Assembly (NCBI RefSeq): GCF_030053135.1
Contig: NZ_CP125653.1
Span: forward strand, 310,001-374,000
Source of the DNA: Rhizobium sp. BT04
GTDB taxonomy: Bacteria; Pseudomonadota; Alphaproteobacteria; Rhizobiales; Rhizobiaceae
Direction: 5' to 3'
DNA: 64,000 bases
Numbering within the stretch: the stretch's first letter is position 1; the number at the start of each line of letters is the position of its first letter. Under the pieces are notes generated by a model. That model saw only the letters and a list, made by a program, of their open reading frames with translations, was not told the origin of the DNA and searched no databases. Positions 15,344 to 23,269 of the stretch are shown here, in pieces. Made by a program: the position numbers and the translations under genes.

Positions 15344-16117
15344 TCACGCCGCGTGACGGGTGAGGAGGAGATCGCGGAGGTAATCGGAGAGGTCATGGAT
15401 CACCTTGTCCTTTGCAGTTTCAGGGCCGCGTGGCCGGCCGACGGGAACGGTGACTTCGGTCAGGATCGAGCCCGGCCGTCCGGTCATCACCAAAACGCGG
15501 TCGGATAGAAGCGCCGCCTCGCTGACGGAGTGGGTGATGAAGACCACGGTCTTCGGACGTTCGGAAAAGATGCGCAGCAGATCGAAGCCCATCACCTCGC
15601 GCGTCAGGGCATCCAGCGCCGAGAAGGGTTCGTCCATCAGCAGGATATCCGGGTCCATGAGCAGCGCACGGGCGATGCCGACACGCTGCTGCATGCCGCC
15701 GGACAGTTCGTCAGGCAGGCGTTTCTCGAAGCCGGCAAGCCCGACCATGCTCAGCAATTCACCCGCCCGCCCGCGCTCCTCTGCCGTTACCCTGCCGGTC
15801 TTGTGGCGGGCGGGAAACACGACATTGTCTTCGACAGTCGCCCACGGAAGCAGCGTCGGCCTCTGGAAGACGATCCCGATGTCGTCACGCGGGGCCGTCA
15901 CGGGCAGACCGAAGACGTCTACCGAGCCGGACGTCGGCTTCAACAGGCCGGCGATCATGCGCAGCAGGGTCGATTTCCCGCAGCCCGAAGGGCCGAGGAT
16001 CGAGACAAACTCATGCCGGGCCACATCGAAACTGACGTCGCGCAGGGCTTCCGTGCGCCCGGACCGGGTTTCGAAAACCTGTCCCAGCCTGTCGAAGCGG
16101 ATAGCGGGCATCGCCAT
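15344..16117 (-). CDS. ABC transporter ATP-binding protein (SsuB/NMT1-type)
   Basis: This 257-residue ATPase has Walker A GPSGCGKST (~residue 43), the Q-loop in VFQRPTLLPW, signature LSGGMQQRVGIARAL (~139), Walker B ILLMDEP and the switch His in VFITHSVSEA. It belongs to the nitrate/sulfonate/taurine-type importer ATPases and should energise the adjacent permease. It is 5 bp after the binding-protein gene and directly before the permease, so the three form one operon. Nothing is missing or unusual in the motifs. Confidence 0.9.
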   Translation of the reverse strand: MAMPAIRFDRLGQVFETRSGRTEALRDVSFDVARHEFVSILGPSGCGKSTLLRMIAGLLKPTSGSVDVFGLPVTAPRDDIGIVFQRPTLLPWATVEDNVVFPARHKTGRVTAEERGRAGELLSMVGLAGFEKRLPDELSGGMQQRVGIARALLMDPDILLMDEPFSALDALTREVMGFDLLRIFSERPKTVVFITHSVSEAALLSDRVLVMTGRPGSILTEVTVPVGRPRGPETAKDKVIHDLSDYLRDLLLTRHAA

Positions 16118-16122
16118 GGCGG

Positions 16123-17112
16123 TTACTCGGTTACGGCGAAGGTGCGGTTGACCACGGTTTCCGGATCGAGCTTGGCCGGATCGATGTTCTGCGCTTCAGA
16201 GACACGGCGCCAGGTTTCGGCGAGGCGGGCGGCTTCGAAGACGCCGAGGCCGTCCTTCTCCGTCACCTCGTTGAAGATCAACGGCAGCGTGTCCTTGAGC
16301 GAACCCTGGACATCTTCCGAGCCGAGTTCCGGTACGGTGGCGGTGACAGCAGCGGCAGCCTTCTCCGGATTCTCCTTGGCGAACTCGACGGATTTCTTGT
16401 AGGCGGCGATAAAGCGGGCGGCGACCTGCGGACGCTTGGCGAGGAAATCGTCGCTGGCGATGAGAGATGCGGAATAAAGCTCGAGCCCGGCTGCCGACCA
16501 TGGCAGGGCAACGATCTCCTTGCCAGCTTCCTTGCCTTGGTTGCTGTAACGCGTCAGGTCGGTCATCCAGGCGATGATGCCGTCGGCATTGCCGGTCATC
16601 AGCATCGGGCCGAGTGCGCCGGGATCGGCCTTGATGAGCTTGATATCCGCCATGTCGATGCCGGCATCCTTGAGGACCAGCGGCAGGTAGACATTTGACG
16701 ACGTGAAGGGCGACGTCGCGATCGTCTTGCCCTTGACGTCAGCGACGCTTGCGATCGAACCGCCCTTGGCGACGTAGAAGGCATGCGGCCCCTTGTTGAA
16801 TAGCGACATGACGGCGGTCACCTTCACGCCTTCATTGGCGCGGGCGGCCATCAGGGCGCCGATATCGGAAATACCGATATCGGAGGACGCGGAGGCAAGG
16901 CGCGAGATGGCGTCGGTCGAGCCGCGACCGGAGGCGATCTCCACCTCAAGGCCGGCGTCTGAACAGAAACCTTCCTGAATGCAGACGTAGATCGGCGCCT
17001 TGTCGCCACCCGGCAGCCAATCGAGCTGAAAGATCACCTTGTCGGCGGCGGAGGCGGCGCCGGCAGAAAGGGTTGCGGCAAGTGCATAGAAGGCAAGCTT
17101 GATGCGGGACAT
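16123..17112 (-). CDS. ABC transporter substrate-binding protein, NMT1/THI5-like
   Basis: The mature domain starts after a signal peptide (MSRIKLAFYALAATLSAGAASA, cleavage before ADKV). QLDWLPGGDKAPIYVCIQEGF and RGSTDAISRLASASSDIGISDI are typical of the NMT1/SsuA-like fold. The protein is 329 residues and should bind its ligand in the periplasm. The ATG at 17112 has GAAAGG upstream; a longer frame to 17214 lacks a signal peptide at its start. It heads the transporter operon about 250 nt downstream of the second riboswitch-like RNA. The ligand is probably a purine or related base, by context only. Confidence 0.87.
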   Translation of the reverse strand: MSRIKLAFYALAATLSAGAASAADKVIFQLDWLPGGDKAPIYVCIQEGFCSDAGLEVEIASGRGSTDAISRLASASSDIGISDIGALMAARANEGVKVTAVMSLFNKGPHAFYVAKGGSIASVADVKGKTIATSPFTSSNVYLPLVLKDAGIDMADIKLIKADPGALGPMLMTGNADGIIAWMTDLTRYSNQGKEAGKEIVALPWSAAGLELYSASLIASDDFLAKRPQVAARFIAAYKKSVEFAKENPEKAAAAVTATVPELGSEDVQGSLKDTLPLIFNEVTEKDGLGVFEAARLAETWRRVSEAQNIDPAKLDPETVVNRTFAVTE

Positions 17113-17333
17113 GGGTCGACCTTTCGCAATTGGTGTTCGGTTTTTAAGGACGGATAGTGATTGGCGACGCGCTCCTGGTCGAAGCCATCCGCGACAAGCC
17201 TGGCAATTGCGCAATCGCGTTTTTCAGGACGCTTGCTGCGCAGGCATGCAAAGCAACGCTGCGCGCCAAGGTGATCAGCTCCAGCGTCGATCTCTGCGGA
17301 TGTCGGGGCGAAATGACTGGTTTTTCCCTGCAT
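17034..17333 (-). CDS. Small ORF just after riboswitch copy 2 (99 codons)
   Basis: An ATG at 17333 lies 8 nt after GAGGAG (17342-17347 on this strand) and 30 nt after the aptamer, so it is the best placed start downstream of the riboswitch. The product starts MQGKTSHFAPTSAEI and has a Cys pair in QRCFACL and a charged middle part. It then overlaps the first 79 nt of the binding-protein gene in another frame, where the Pro-rich tail looks like a shadow. I recognise no family. It may be a real small protein, a leader ORF coupling translation, or the remnant of a longer gene. Confidence 0.42.
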   Translation of the reverse strand: MQGKTSHFAPTSAEIDAGADHLGAQRCFACLRSKRPEKRDCAIARLVADGFDQERVANHYPSLKTEHQLRKVDPCPASSLPSMHLPQPFLPAPPPPPTR

Positions 17334-17362
17334 TTGGACATCTCCTCGACAGATTTACCCGT

Positions 17363-17403
17363 CGAGCAATGTCCAGAACCGAGGCTCAGACCGCTTCTAC
17401 TCG
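17363..17403 (-). ncRNA. NMT1-motif (xanthine) riboswitch, copy 2
   Basis: The minus-strand RNA reads CGAG-UAGAAGCGGUCU, a short hairpin GAGC-CUCG-GUUC, then UGGACAUUG-CUCG. The outer stem CGAG/CUCG, the UAGAAGCGGUCU block and GGACAUUGCUC match copy 1 while both stems differ in sequence, which is evidence for conserved structure. It lies before the transporter operon, 15 nt upstream of a GAGGAG ribosome site. Identification is from the remembered motif. Confidence 0.8.
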
Positions 17404-17744
17404 CAGGTCTTTTGTCTCATGAATATCCGGCGTTCTGCAAGATTTTAAACGCTTCAATTCTTCTGCTGAAAAAACAGGCGAAATTGACGGAATTGAGGTT
17501 GAAGTGAACAGGATCTTCAGCAAGGTGATTGAAATAAAAGGAGAAACTCCTCTGCAATCGAGTGGCCGGCGGCTGAAGAAATAAGCGTTCTAATATTTAG
17601 AGCGCTTAGCTCGTAATTTTCTTGTCGCACCTTCAGCTTCCATCTGCATTTTCCGGAGCATTTTTCTGGTGATCGACCCACATCTGGACGGTTCCAATGG
17701 CGCGCGCCGCGAGTGATGATCGCCGACAAGCTTCGATCCTGCGA
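17404..17744. other. Intergenic stretch without recognised gene
   Basis: This 341-bp stretch is lower in GC than its surroundings, with runs such as GAAGAAATAAGCG and TTCTAATATTTAGAGCG. Short minus-strand frames run through it and into the right inverted repeat, but none looks like a known protein. It may include the promoter of the riboswitch-controlled transporter operon and degraded mobile-element sequence. Confidence 0.5.
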
Positions 17745-17807
17745 CGCTGCAAAGCGTGAGATTATGCCCGGTGTTGACCATCGCTGTCACAAGGCTTGAA
17801 TAATCGG
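17745..17807. repeat. Right copy of the inverted repeat flanking the purine cassette
   Basis: The reverse complement (CCCGATTATTCAAGCC, then TTGTGACAGCGATGGTCAAC and ACCGGGCATAATCTCACGC) matches 10953-11016 over its full length. The repeats enclose about 6.8 kb holding all the riboswitch-associated genes. nadC begins its 3' end 64 bp further right. Confidence 0.8.
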
Positions 17808-17870
17808 GTCGATGGCGGCTGCGGACGTTATGCCTATTACGACGGTGCCCCGCCGAAGCGGGCCTAGGGA

Positions 17871-18770
17871 TCACAGAACCTGTGCGATCCGTTTTGGGCT
17901 TGCGTCCGTTGCGATCGCGGCTTCGAGGAAATCGAGCCCAATGTCCAGCACCGGCGCGCTGTGCGTCAGCCAGCCGACCGAAATGAGGTCGACGCCGGAA
18001 GCGGCGATCGCGGCGGCTGTTGCCGGCGTGACCCGGCCGGAGGCCTCGGTGAGGGCCCGGCCGGCGACGATGGCGACGGCTTGGCGCAACTGATCCGGCG
18101 TCATGTTGTCGAGCAGCACGGCATCGACGCCGGTCTCCATCGCTTCGCGCAACTGATCGAGTCTGTCCACTTCGACCTCGATCTTCACCAGATGACCGAT
18201 GCCGGCGCGCGCCCGGCGGATCGCCTCAGCGACGCCGCCTGATATGGCGACGTGATTATCCTTGATCAGCACCGCATCGTGGAGCGCGAAACGGTGGTTC
18301 ATACCGCCGCCGGCTCGCACCGCATACTTCTCCAGCGCCCTCAGTCCCGGCGTCGTCTTGCGCGTGCAGGCGACGGCGGCTTTGCTGCCGCGGATCGCGG
18401 CGGCAATCTCCGCCGTCACGGTGGCGATGCCGGAGAGATGGCCGAGGAAATTCAGCGCGGTGCGCTCGGCGGTCAAGAGGCCGCGCGACGGACCTTCGAT
18501 GGTGGCGATCACGTCACCCGGCTTGACCGCGTCACCATCCTGGAGATGGCGGCGCATGACGATCTCCGGATCGACGAGGGAAAAGGCAAGTTCGGCCGCA
18601 TCGAGGCCGGCGATCACGCCCGGCTGGCGGGCGGCCATGACCACCGTCGAGCGGTGATCGTGAGGGATGACAGAGCCCGAAGTGATATCGCCGGCAAGAC
18701 CGAGATCTTCGAGCAGGGCTGCCCGCACCAGAGGTTCGACGATCAGGCGCGGAAGCGGAACGAGGCTCAT
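17871..18770 (-). CDS. nadC: Nicotinate-nucleotide pyrophosphorylase (quinolinate phosphoribosyltransferase)
   Basis: NadC converts quinolinate and PRPP to nicotinate mononucleotide, the last step of de novo NAD precursor synthesis. The 299-residue product shows ALLEDLGLAGDITSGSVIP, RTALNFLGHLSGIAT, CTRKTTPGLRALEKYAVRAGGG (substrate binding, ~residue 135-155), HRFALHDAVLIKDNH and the C-terminal barrel strand VDLISVGWLTHSAP. The ATG at 18770 is 1 bp after the nadB stop. The order nadA-nadB-nadC on one strand is a tight operon under NrtR. Just downstream is a short hairpin (CCCCGCC-GAA-GCGGGC) without a T run. Confidence 0.96.
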   Translation of the reverse strand: MSLVPLPRLIVEPLVRAALLEDLGLAGDITSGSVIPHDHRSTVVMAARQPGVIAGLDAAELAFSLVDPEIVMRRHLQDGDAVKPGDVIATIEGPSRGLLTAERTALNFLGHLSGIATVTAEIAAAIRGSKAAVACTRKTTPGLRALEKYAVRAGGGMNHRFALHDAVLIKDNHVAISGGVAEAIRRARAGIGHLVKIEVEVDRLDQLREAMETGVDAVLLDNMTPDQLRQAVAIVAGRALTEASGRVTPATAAAIAASGVDLISVGWLTHSAPVLDIGLDFLEAAIATDASPKRIAQVL

Positions 18771-18771
18771 C

Positions 18772-20349
18772 TCAGGCACTCCTGGCAAGGGCGTAGGGCG
18801 GGGCAAGGACATAGGGTGGGGCAAGAGCATAGGGCTGTGTGGCGCCGGCGATCTCCAGCACTTGGGAAAGGCGCATCTGCCGCCGGTTGGCCTGGGCAAG
18901 CTTCAGCGGAAAATCGGTGCGGGCATGGGCACCGAGCGATTCCATCCGCAGGCTGGCAAAGACGGCGATCGAGAGCGCCACGATACCAGGATCGGCGGCA
19001 GGGCCGTCACCTTCGGCAACCGGCAGCAATGCGGCGATCGCCGTCTCTAGGGCATCGGCATTGCGCAAGACGCCGAGATGACGCGAGACGATCGGCCGGA
19101 CGAGTGATGCATCGGCCGGCGCCGGCAGCCTCTCGGCGATGATGGCGTCGTCAGGGCCTGCCGGCATGGCCGAGATGTCGCGTGCCGTCCGCATGCCCAT
19201 GACAGCTGCTTCCAGCAACGAATTGCTGGCAAGCCGGTTGGCGCCGTGCAGGCCGGTCGAGGCCGCTTCGCCTGCGGCCCAGAGGCCGGGCACCGAGCTG
19301 CGGCCGTTTGCATCCGTGGCAACGCCGCCCATGTGATAGTGAACGGCGGGTCGCACGGGAATGAGGTCTTTCGCCGGATCGATGCCGGCCTCGCCGCAAA
19401 GGGCTGAGATGACGGGAAAGCGCGCGGCAAAGCGGCTGCCGAGCGCATCGCGGGCATCGAGGAAGACCCTGCCGCCGCGGGCGATTTCGGCGCTGATCGC
19501 CCGCGCCACCACGTCGCGCGGCGCAAGCTCGGCGCCTGGTATGCGGGCCATGAACCGGTCGCCGCGTTCGTTGACGAGCAAAGCCCCCTCGCCGCGCACC
19601 GCCTCGCTGACCAGCGCCAGTGGCCGGCGACGTGAATCCAGCGCGGTCGGATGGAACTGGACGAATTCCATATCGGCGAGCGCGGCACCGGCCCTTGCTG
19701 CGAGCGCGATCCCCTGGCCGAAATTGCCCATCGGATTGGTGGTGGCGTCGTAAAGCCCGCCGATACCGCCGGTGGCAAGCACCACCCTTGAAGTCGGCAG
19801 AATGGCGGCACCATTCGGGGTCGCGCAGAGCAGGCCGGCGACACGCTCGCCATCCATCAGAATCCGCCGCGCCTCGAAGCCTTCGAGCACCGATATGGCA
19901 GGCGTTTGCGCGACTGCCCGCACCAGCGCGGCGACGATCGCCGCACCCGAGCCGTCGCCTTCGGCATGGACGATACGACGACGGCTGTGCGCGGCCTCCA
20001 GCCCGAGCGACAGTTCGCCCGCAGCATTGCGGTCGAAATGCACGCCGGCTCGCTGCAACGCGGCGATCGCCGCCGGTGCTTCGGCAATGATGCCGGCGGC
20101 AATTATGGGATCGCAGAGGCCGTCGCCGGCGCTGAGCGTATCGGCCAGATGTAGCGCCGCGCTGTCGTCGGCGCCCATGCCGGCGGCGATGCCGCCCTGC
20201 GCCCAGACACTCGACGTTTCTGCGCCGAGGGCGGCGCGGGTGACGATGACGCAGCGTTCGGGTGCGAGGGTCAGCGCGGTCATCAGCCCCGCAAGGCCGC
20301 TGCCGACGATCACCGTGCGTCCAGTGAGATGCCCTAGAATCTCGGTCAT
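18772..20349 (-). CDS. nadB: L-aspartate oxidase
   Basis: NadB is the FAD enzyme that oxidises L-aspartate to iminoaspartate, the substrate of NadA. The 525-residue protein has the dinucleotide site [16 protein letters not shown] (~residue 13), [12 protein letters not shown], the FAD/substrate region [19 protein letters not shown], and the catalytic HYHMGGV and [16 protein letters not shown]. Its start overlaps the nadA stop (ATGA). The last ~20 residues contain a small tandem repeat, [16 protein letters not shown], from an 18-bp duplication near 18784-18836. That tail is probably dispensable. Confidence 0.96.
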   Translation of the reverse strand: MTEILGHLTGRTVIVGSGLAGLMTALTLAPERCVIVTRAALGAETSSVWAQGGIAAGMGADDSAALHLADTLSAGDGLCDPIIAAGIIAEAPAAIAALQRAGVHFDRNAAGELSLGLEAAHSRRRIVHAEGDGSGAAIVAALVRAVAQTPAISVLEGFEARRILMDGERVAGLLCATPNGAAILPTSRVVLATGGIGGLYDATTNPMGNFGQGIALAARAGAALADMEFVQFHPTALDSRRRPLALVSEAVRGEGALLVNERGDRFMARIPGAELAPRDVVARAISAEIARGGRVFLDARDALGSRFAARFPVISALCGEAGIDPAKDLIPVRPAVHYHMGGVATDANGRSSVPGLWAAGEAASTGLHGANRLASNSLLEAAVMGMRTARDISAMPAGPDDAIIAERLPAPADASLVRPIVSRHLGVLRNADALETAIAALLPVAEGDGPAADPGIVALSIAVFASLRMESLGAHARTDFPLKLAQANRRQMRLSQVLEIAGATQPYALAPPYVLAPPYALARSA

Positions 20350-21317
20350 ATCGCCAGCATCCTTTCGACGGCACGGCGCGCAGCCACCGCAATTGCCGGA
20401 TCGACGGTCACTTCGTGGCGGTTTTCCTCGAGGGCCGCGCGGATATTGGCCAGCGTGATCCGCTTCATATGCGGGCAGAGATTGCAGGGGCGAATGAATT
20501 CGACGTCGGGGTGGTGCACGGCGACATTGTCGCTCATCGAGCATTCGGTGAGCAGCACGACACGTGCCGGCTTCTGCCTGCCGACATAATCCGACATCAC
20601 GGCGGTAGAGCCGGCGAAATCGGCTTCCGCCACCACCTCGGGCGGGCACTCCGGATGGGCGAGAACGGTCACGCCGGGATGGTTTTCGCGCAGTTGGCGC
20701 ACATCCTCGGCGGTGAAGAGTTCATGCACCTCGCAATGACCATGCCAGGCGATGATCTCGACATCCGTTTCGCGGGCGACGTTGCGGGCCAGATATTCGT
20801 CCGGGATCATCAGCACCTTCGGCACGCCGAGCGATTCCACCACCTGTTTGGCATTGCCCGAGGTGCAGCAGATGTCGGAGGCAGCCTTCACTGCGGCCGA
20901 GGTGTTGACGTAGGTGACGATCGGCACGCCGGGATGGGCCTGGCGCAGCAGGGCAATATCCTCGGGCGTGATCGAATCCGCCAGCGAACAGCCGGCGCCG
21001 AGATCGGGGATCAGTACGGTTTTCTCCGGGTTCAGGAGCTTGGCAGTCTCGGCCATGAAATGCACGCCGGCCAGCACGATGACATCAGCATCGACCTCGA
21101 TCGCCTTGCGGGCGAGCGCCAGGCTGTCGCCGACGATATCGGCTACCCCGTGGAAGATCTCCGGCGTCTGGTAGTTATGCGCAAGAATGACGGCGTTGCG
21201 GCGGCGCTTGAGCTCGAGGATGGCGTCGACGTCATTTTCGAACGTCATCCATTCGGCTTTGGGAATGACGCGGCTGACGCGCTCGTAGAGCGAGGATGCG
21301 GAAACAGGATAATTCAT
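20346..21317 (-). CDS. nadA: Quinolinate synthase A
   Basis: NadA is the [4Fe-4S] enzyme that condenses iminoaspartate with dihydroxyacetone phosphate to quinolinate. The 323-residue product has [43 protein letters not shown], the cluster cysteines in [20 protein letters not shown] and [13 protein letters not shown], and HPECPPEV. It is the first gene of the operon; two 19-bp NrtR-type palindromes lie 14-67 bp upstream. The start at 21317 has AGGAGC upstream. No feature is missing. Confidence 0.96.
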   Translation of the reverse strand: MNYPVSASSLYERVSRVIPKAEWMTFENDVDAILELKRRRNAVILAHNYQTPEIFHGVADIVGDSLALARKAIEVDADVIVLAGVHFMAETAKLLNPEKTVLIPDLGAGCSLADSITPEDIALLRQAHPGVPIVTYVNTSAAVKAASDICCTSGNAKQVVESLGVPKVLMIPDEYLARNVARETDVEIIAWHGHCEVHELFTAEDVRQLRENHPGVTVLAHPECPPEVVAEADFAGSTAVMSDYVGRQKPARVVLLTECSMSDNVAVHHPDVEFIRPCNLCPHMKRITLANIRAALEENRHEVTVDPAIAVAARRAVERMLAI

Positions 21318-21331
21318 GACCGGCTCCTAAT

Positions 21332-21350
21332 TATGCTCTATCTGAGCATA
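21332..21350. promoter_or_regulatory. NrtR-type operator 1, upstream of nadA
   Basis: TATGCTC-TATCT-GAGCATA is a perfect 7-bp inverted repeat with a 5-bp spacer, 14 bp before the nadA start. It fits a dimeric repressor such as NrtR, whose gene ends 36 bp further upstream. Confidence 0.75.
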
Positions 21351-21365
21351 TCATAGGCAAAGAGA

Positions 21366-21384
21366 TATTCTCACGATGAGCATA
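21366..21384. promoter_or_regulatory. NrtR-type operator 2, upstream of nadA
   Basis: TATTCTC-ACGAT-GAGCATA is a second copy of the 19-bp palindrome with one mismatch in the left arm. Its centre is 34 bp from that of copy 1, and it ends 2 bp before the nrtR stop codon. Two copies suggest cooperative repression of nadABC. Confidence 0.7.
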
Positions 21385-21386
21385 TG

Positions 21387-22325
21387 TCAATTGCGGGAGA
21401 GCGGTAATTTCGTGCCTGCCAGCGCCCGTTCTTCGAGCACCGTGTGGCGGAAGCGGAAGAGCTTGGCCGGCCGGCCGCCGGTTTCGCTTTCGGTGCCGCC
21501 GGTTTCCTCGACCAGTTCCTGCTGTTCGATCAGCCGGCGGAAATTCTGCTTGTGCAGTGTCAGTCCCGCCAAGGCCTCGATGGTGCGCTGCAGTCTCAGC
21601 AGCGTGAAACTCTCCGGCATCAGTTCGAAGACGACGGGGCGGTATTTGATCTTGGCGCGCAGCCGGGCGATCCCGGTCGCCAGAATGCGGCGGTGATCGG
21701 CAAACATCGCCCGGCCGAGATTGGCCTCGGCGGCGCATCCGGCTTCGGCGACGAGTCCTGCTTCATAGAGTAGTTCATAGCGCTGCAGCGCCAGATCCTC
21801 GTTCCAGCCGCCGCCGTCGAGGCCGAAGGTAAAGTCCGCCCGGCGATGGCGGTGGTCGCGCCTTGCCGGATCGGCATCGGCCCAGGCTTTCAGACGCGCC
21901 ATGATCTCGTCAAGCACTGTCGGCCGGCCCTGCCGATGGTCTTCCCAGGGAAAATATTCGTACCAGCCGTGCCATCCCGGCCGGCCGGCACCGGACTGTT
22001 CGTTGACGAGGCCGAGATAGCTGATCGAGATCGTCCGCCCGCCCGGGATGTCGTTGTTCCGGTCGCGGTCGGCGAAGGTATAGAGCTGTTCGAGATAACC
22101 GACGGGGTGCTCCGTCTGCTCCTGCACCCATTCGCGCAGGCCCGATTGCAGGGTGCGATGGCCCATTTCGAAGGGGCCCGACGGCAGCGCATTGCCGGAG
22201 CGGATCGTCATCACGCGCGGCTCGTCCCCCGTCACCGCGACGAGCACCGCAATCAATTCCGCATGCGCAAAGCCGATCGTCACAGGGGGCCGAATACTCC
22301 GTTCCGAATGGGTCGAACGGATCAT
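21387..22325 (-). CDS. nrtR: NrtR-type Nudix-related regulator of NAD synthesis
   Basis: About 312 residues. The N-terminal part is a degenerate Nudix domain (ELIAVLVAVTGDEPRVMTIR, LREWVQEQTEHPVGYLEQLYTFADRDRN). The C-terminal part is a winged helix typical of NrtR (FTLLRLQRTIEALAGLTLHKQNFRRLIEQQ, ETGGRPAKLFRF). NrtR proteins repress NAD genes and respond to ADP-ribose or related nucleotides. The gene is upstream of nadABC on the same strand, with two palindromic operators in between. The ATG at 22325 is taken; an upstream start at 22385 adds a tail unlike the family. Confidence 0.85.
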   Translation of the reverse strand: MIRSTHSERSIRPPVTIGFAHAELIAVLVAVTGDEPRVMTIRSGNALPSGPFEMGHRTLQSGLREWVQEQTEHPVGYLEQLYTFADRDRNNDIPGGRTISISYLGLVNEQSGAGRPGWHGWYEYFPWEDHRQGRPTVLDEIMARLKAWADADPARRDHRHRRADFTFGLDGGGWNEDLALQRYELLYEAGLVAEAGCAAEANLGRAMFADHRRILATGIARLRAKIKYRPVVFELMPESFTLLRLQRTIEALAGLTLHKQNFRRLIEQQELVEETGGTESETGGRPAKLFRFRHTVLEERALAGTKLPLSRN

Positions 22326-22414
22326 TCCTGACACAGGCCGGGACGGAAGCCAATGGAAAGGAAGCGCCTTTGCGGCGCTTCCCACATCATCGAGACAAGA
22401 GAGCGCGTTTGCCC

Positions 22415-23227
22415 TTAGCTATTGCCCGTCTCACTTCTCAGCCGGTCCAGGAAAACCTTCAGCTCCGCCTCGTCGATGCCGACGTTGTGGCGCTTTTCCG
22501 GATAGGCGCCGGTCCGGACATCCTCGGCGAACTCCGTGAAGGCGGCGATGCGTTCGCGCTGCAGCCGATCGTGTTCGGCGGCGAAATTGCGATAGACCTT
22601 GGCATGGCGGGGATAGTGATCACGATTGGCGCCGAGCACGTCGTCGGCGAAGAGATATTGGGCGTCGCAGCCGCTGCCGGCGCCCATGGAGATCATCAGC
22701 ATCGAGGTGTTGCTGCTGATGGCGGCAGCGACATCGCCCGGCACGACTTCGATTTCGGCGGCGAAGGCGCCGGCCTCTTCCAGGGCCTTGGTCTGCCGCC
22801 AGATCTCGGCCGCACTTGCCGCCGTCTTGCCGACGGCGCGGAAGCCGCCGGTCCAGGTCGCCTTGGACGGGATCAGCCCGAGATGGCCGCAGACGGGGAT
22901 GCCCTCGTCGCGCATGCGCCGGATCGTCTGCAGGCTGGCGGCGCAATAGACCGCATCGCCGCCGGCCTTCAGCGCGGCAAAGGCGGCGCGCAGATAGTCC
23001 TCGGCCGAGACATGGTCGCCATATTCGAGGCCCGGAATGGCAAAGGGCGTCGGGGCGATCTCACGAAAGACCGGGCCGAGCAGCGAGGGTGGCACCGAGA
23101 CGATGTCGATGCCCGCCTTTTCGGCCGCTTCCGCCTCCTCCAGCGAGGTGACGCGCAGCATGGTGAGCTGGCGCTTGCCCTTTTCCGCAAGCAGATCGGC
23201 GACGGTCGCGCGTCTATGTTTCTTCAT
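22415..23227 (-). CDS. PanB-like protein (3-methyl-2-oxobutanoate hydroxymethyltransferase family)
   Basis: This 270-residue barrel protein is clearly PanB-related: IPVCGHLGLIPSK, GGFRAVGKT, ALEEAGAFAAEIEVVP, SMGAGSGCDAQYL and the C-terminal YPEKRHN. However, the canonical metal-binding Asp of the VGDSLGM strand is replaced (IVSVPPSLLGP), and the KIEGG strand that holds a second ligand reads AVYCAASL. True ketopantoate synthesis is therefore doubtful. AAGGA lies 8 nt before the ATG at 23227. It is 42 bp downstream of the reductase gene, so it belongs to the MocDEF-like operon, and no panC is nearby. Confidence 0.72.
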   Translation of the reverse strand: MKKHRRATVADLLAEKGKRQLTMLRVTSLEEAEAAEKAGIDIVSVPPSLLGPVFREIAPTPFAIPGLEYGDHVSAEDYLRAAFAALKAGGDAVYCAASLQTIRRMRDEGIPVCGHLGLIPSKATWTGGFRAVGKTAASAAEIWRQTKALEEAGAFAAEIEVVPGDVAAAISSNTSMLMISMGAGSGCDAQYLFADDVLGANRDHYPRHAKVYRNFAAEHDRLQRERIAAFTEFAEDVRTGAYPEKRHNVGIDEAELKVFLDRLRSETGNS

Positions 23228-23269
23228 CGTCAATTCCTTTGAAAATATCGGGTGAATATATCGGCCGGC

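Noticed and set aside
17590..17874. 94-codon minus-strand frame across the right inverted repeat as a transposase fragment
   Set aside because: The only shared part with the left copy is the repeat itself (TAMVNTGHNLTLCS); no catalytic motif or family could be recognised.
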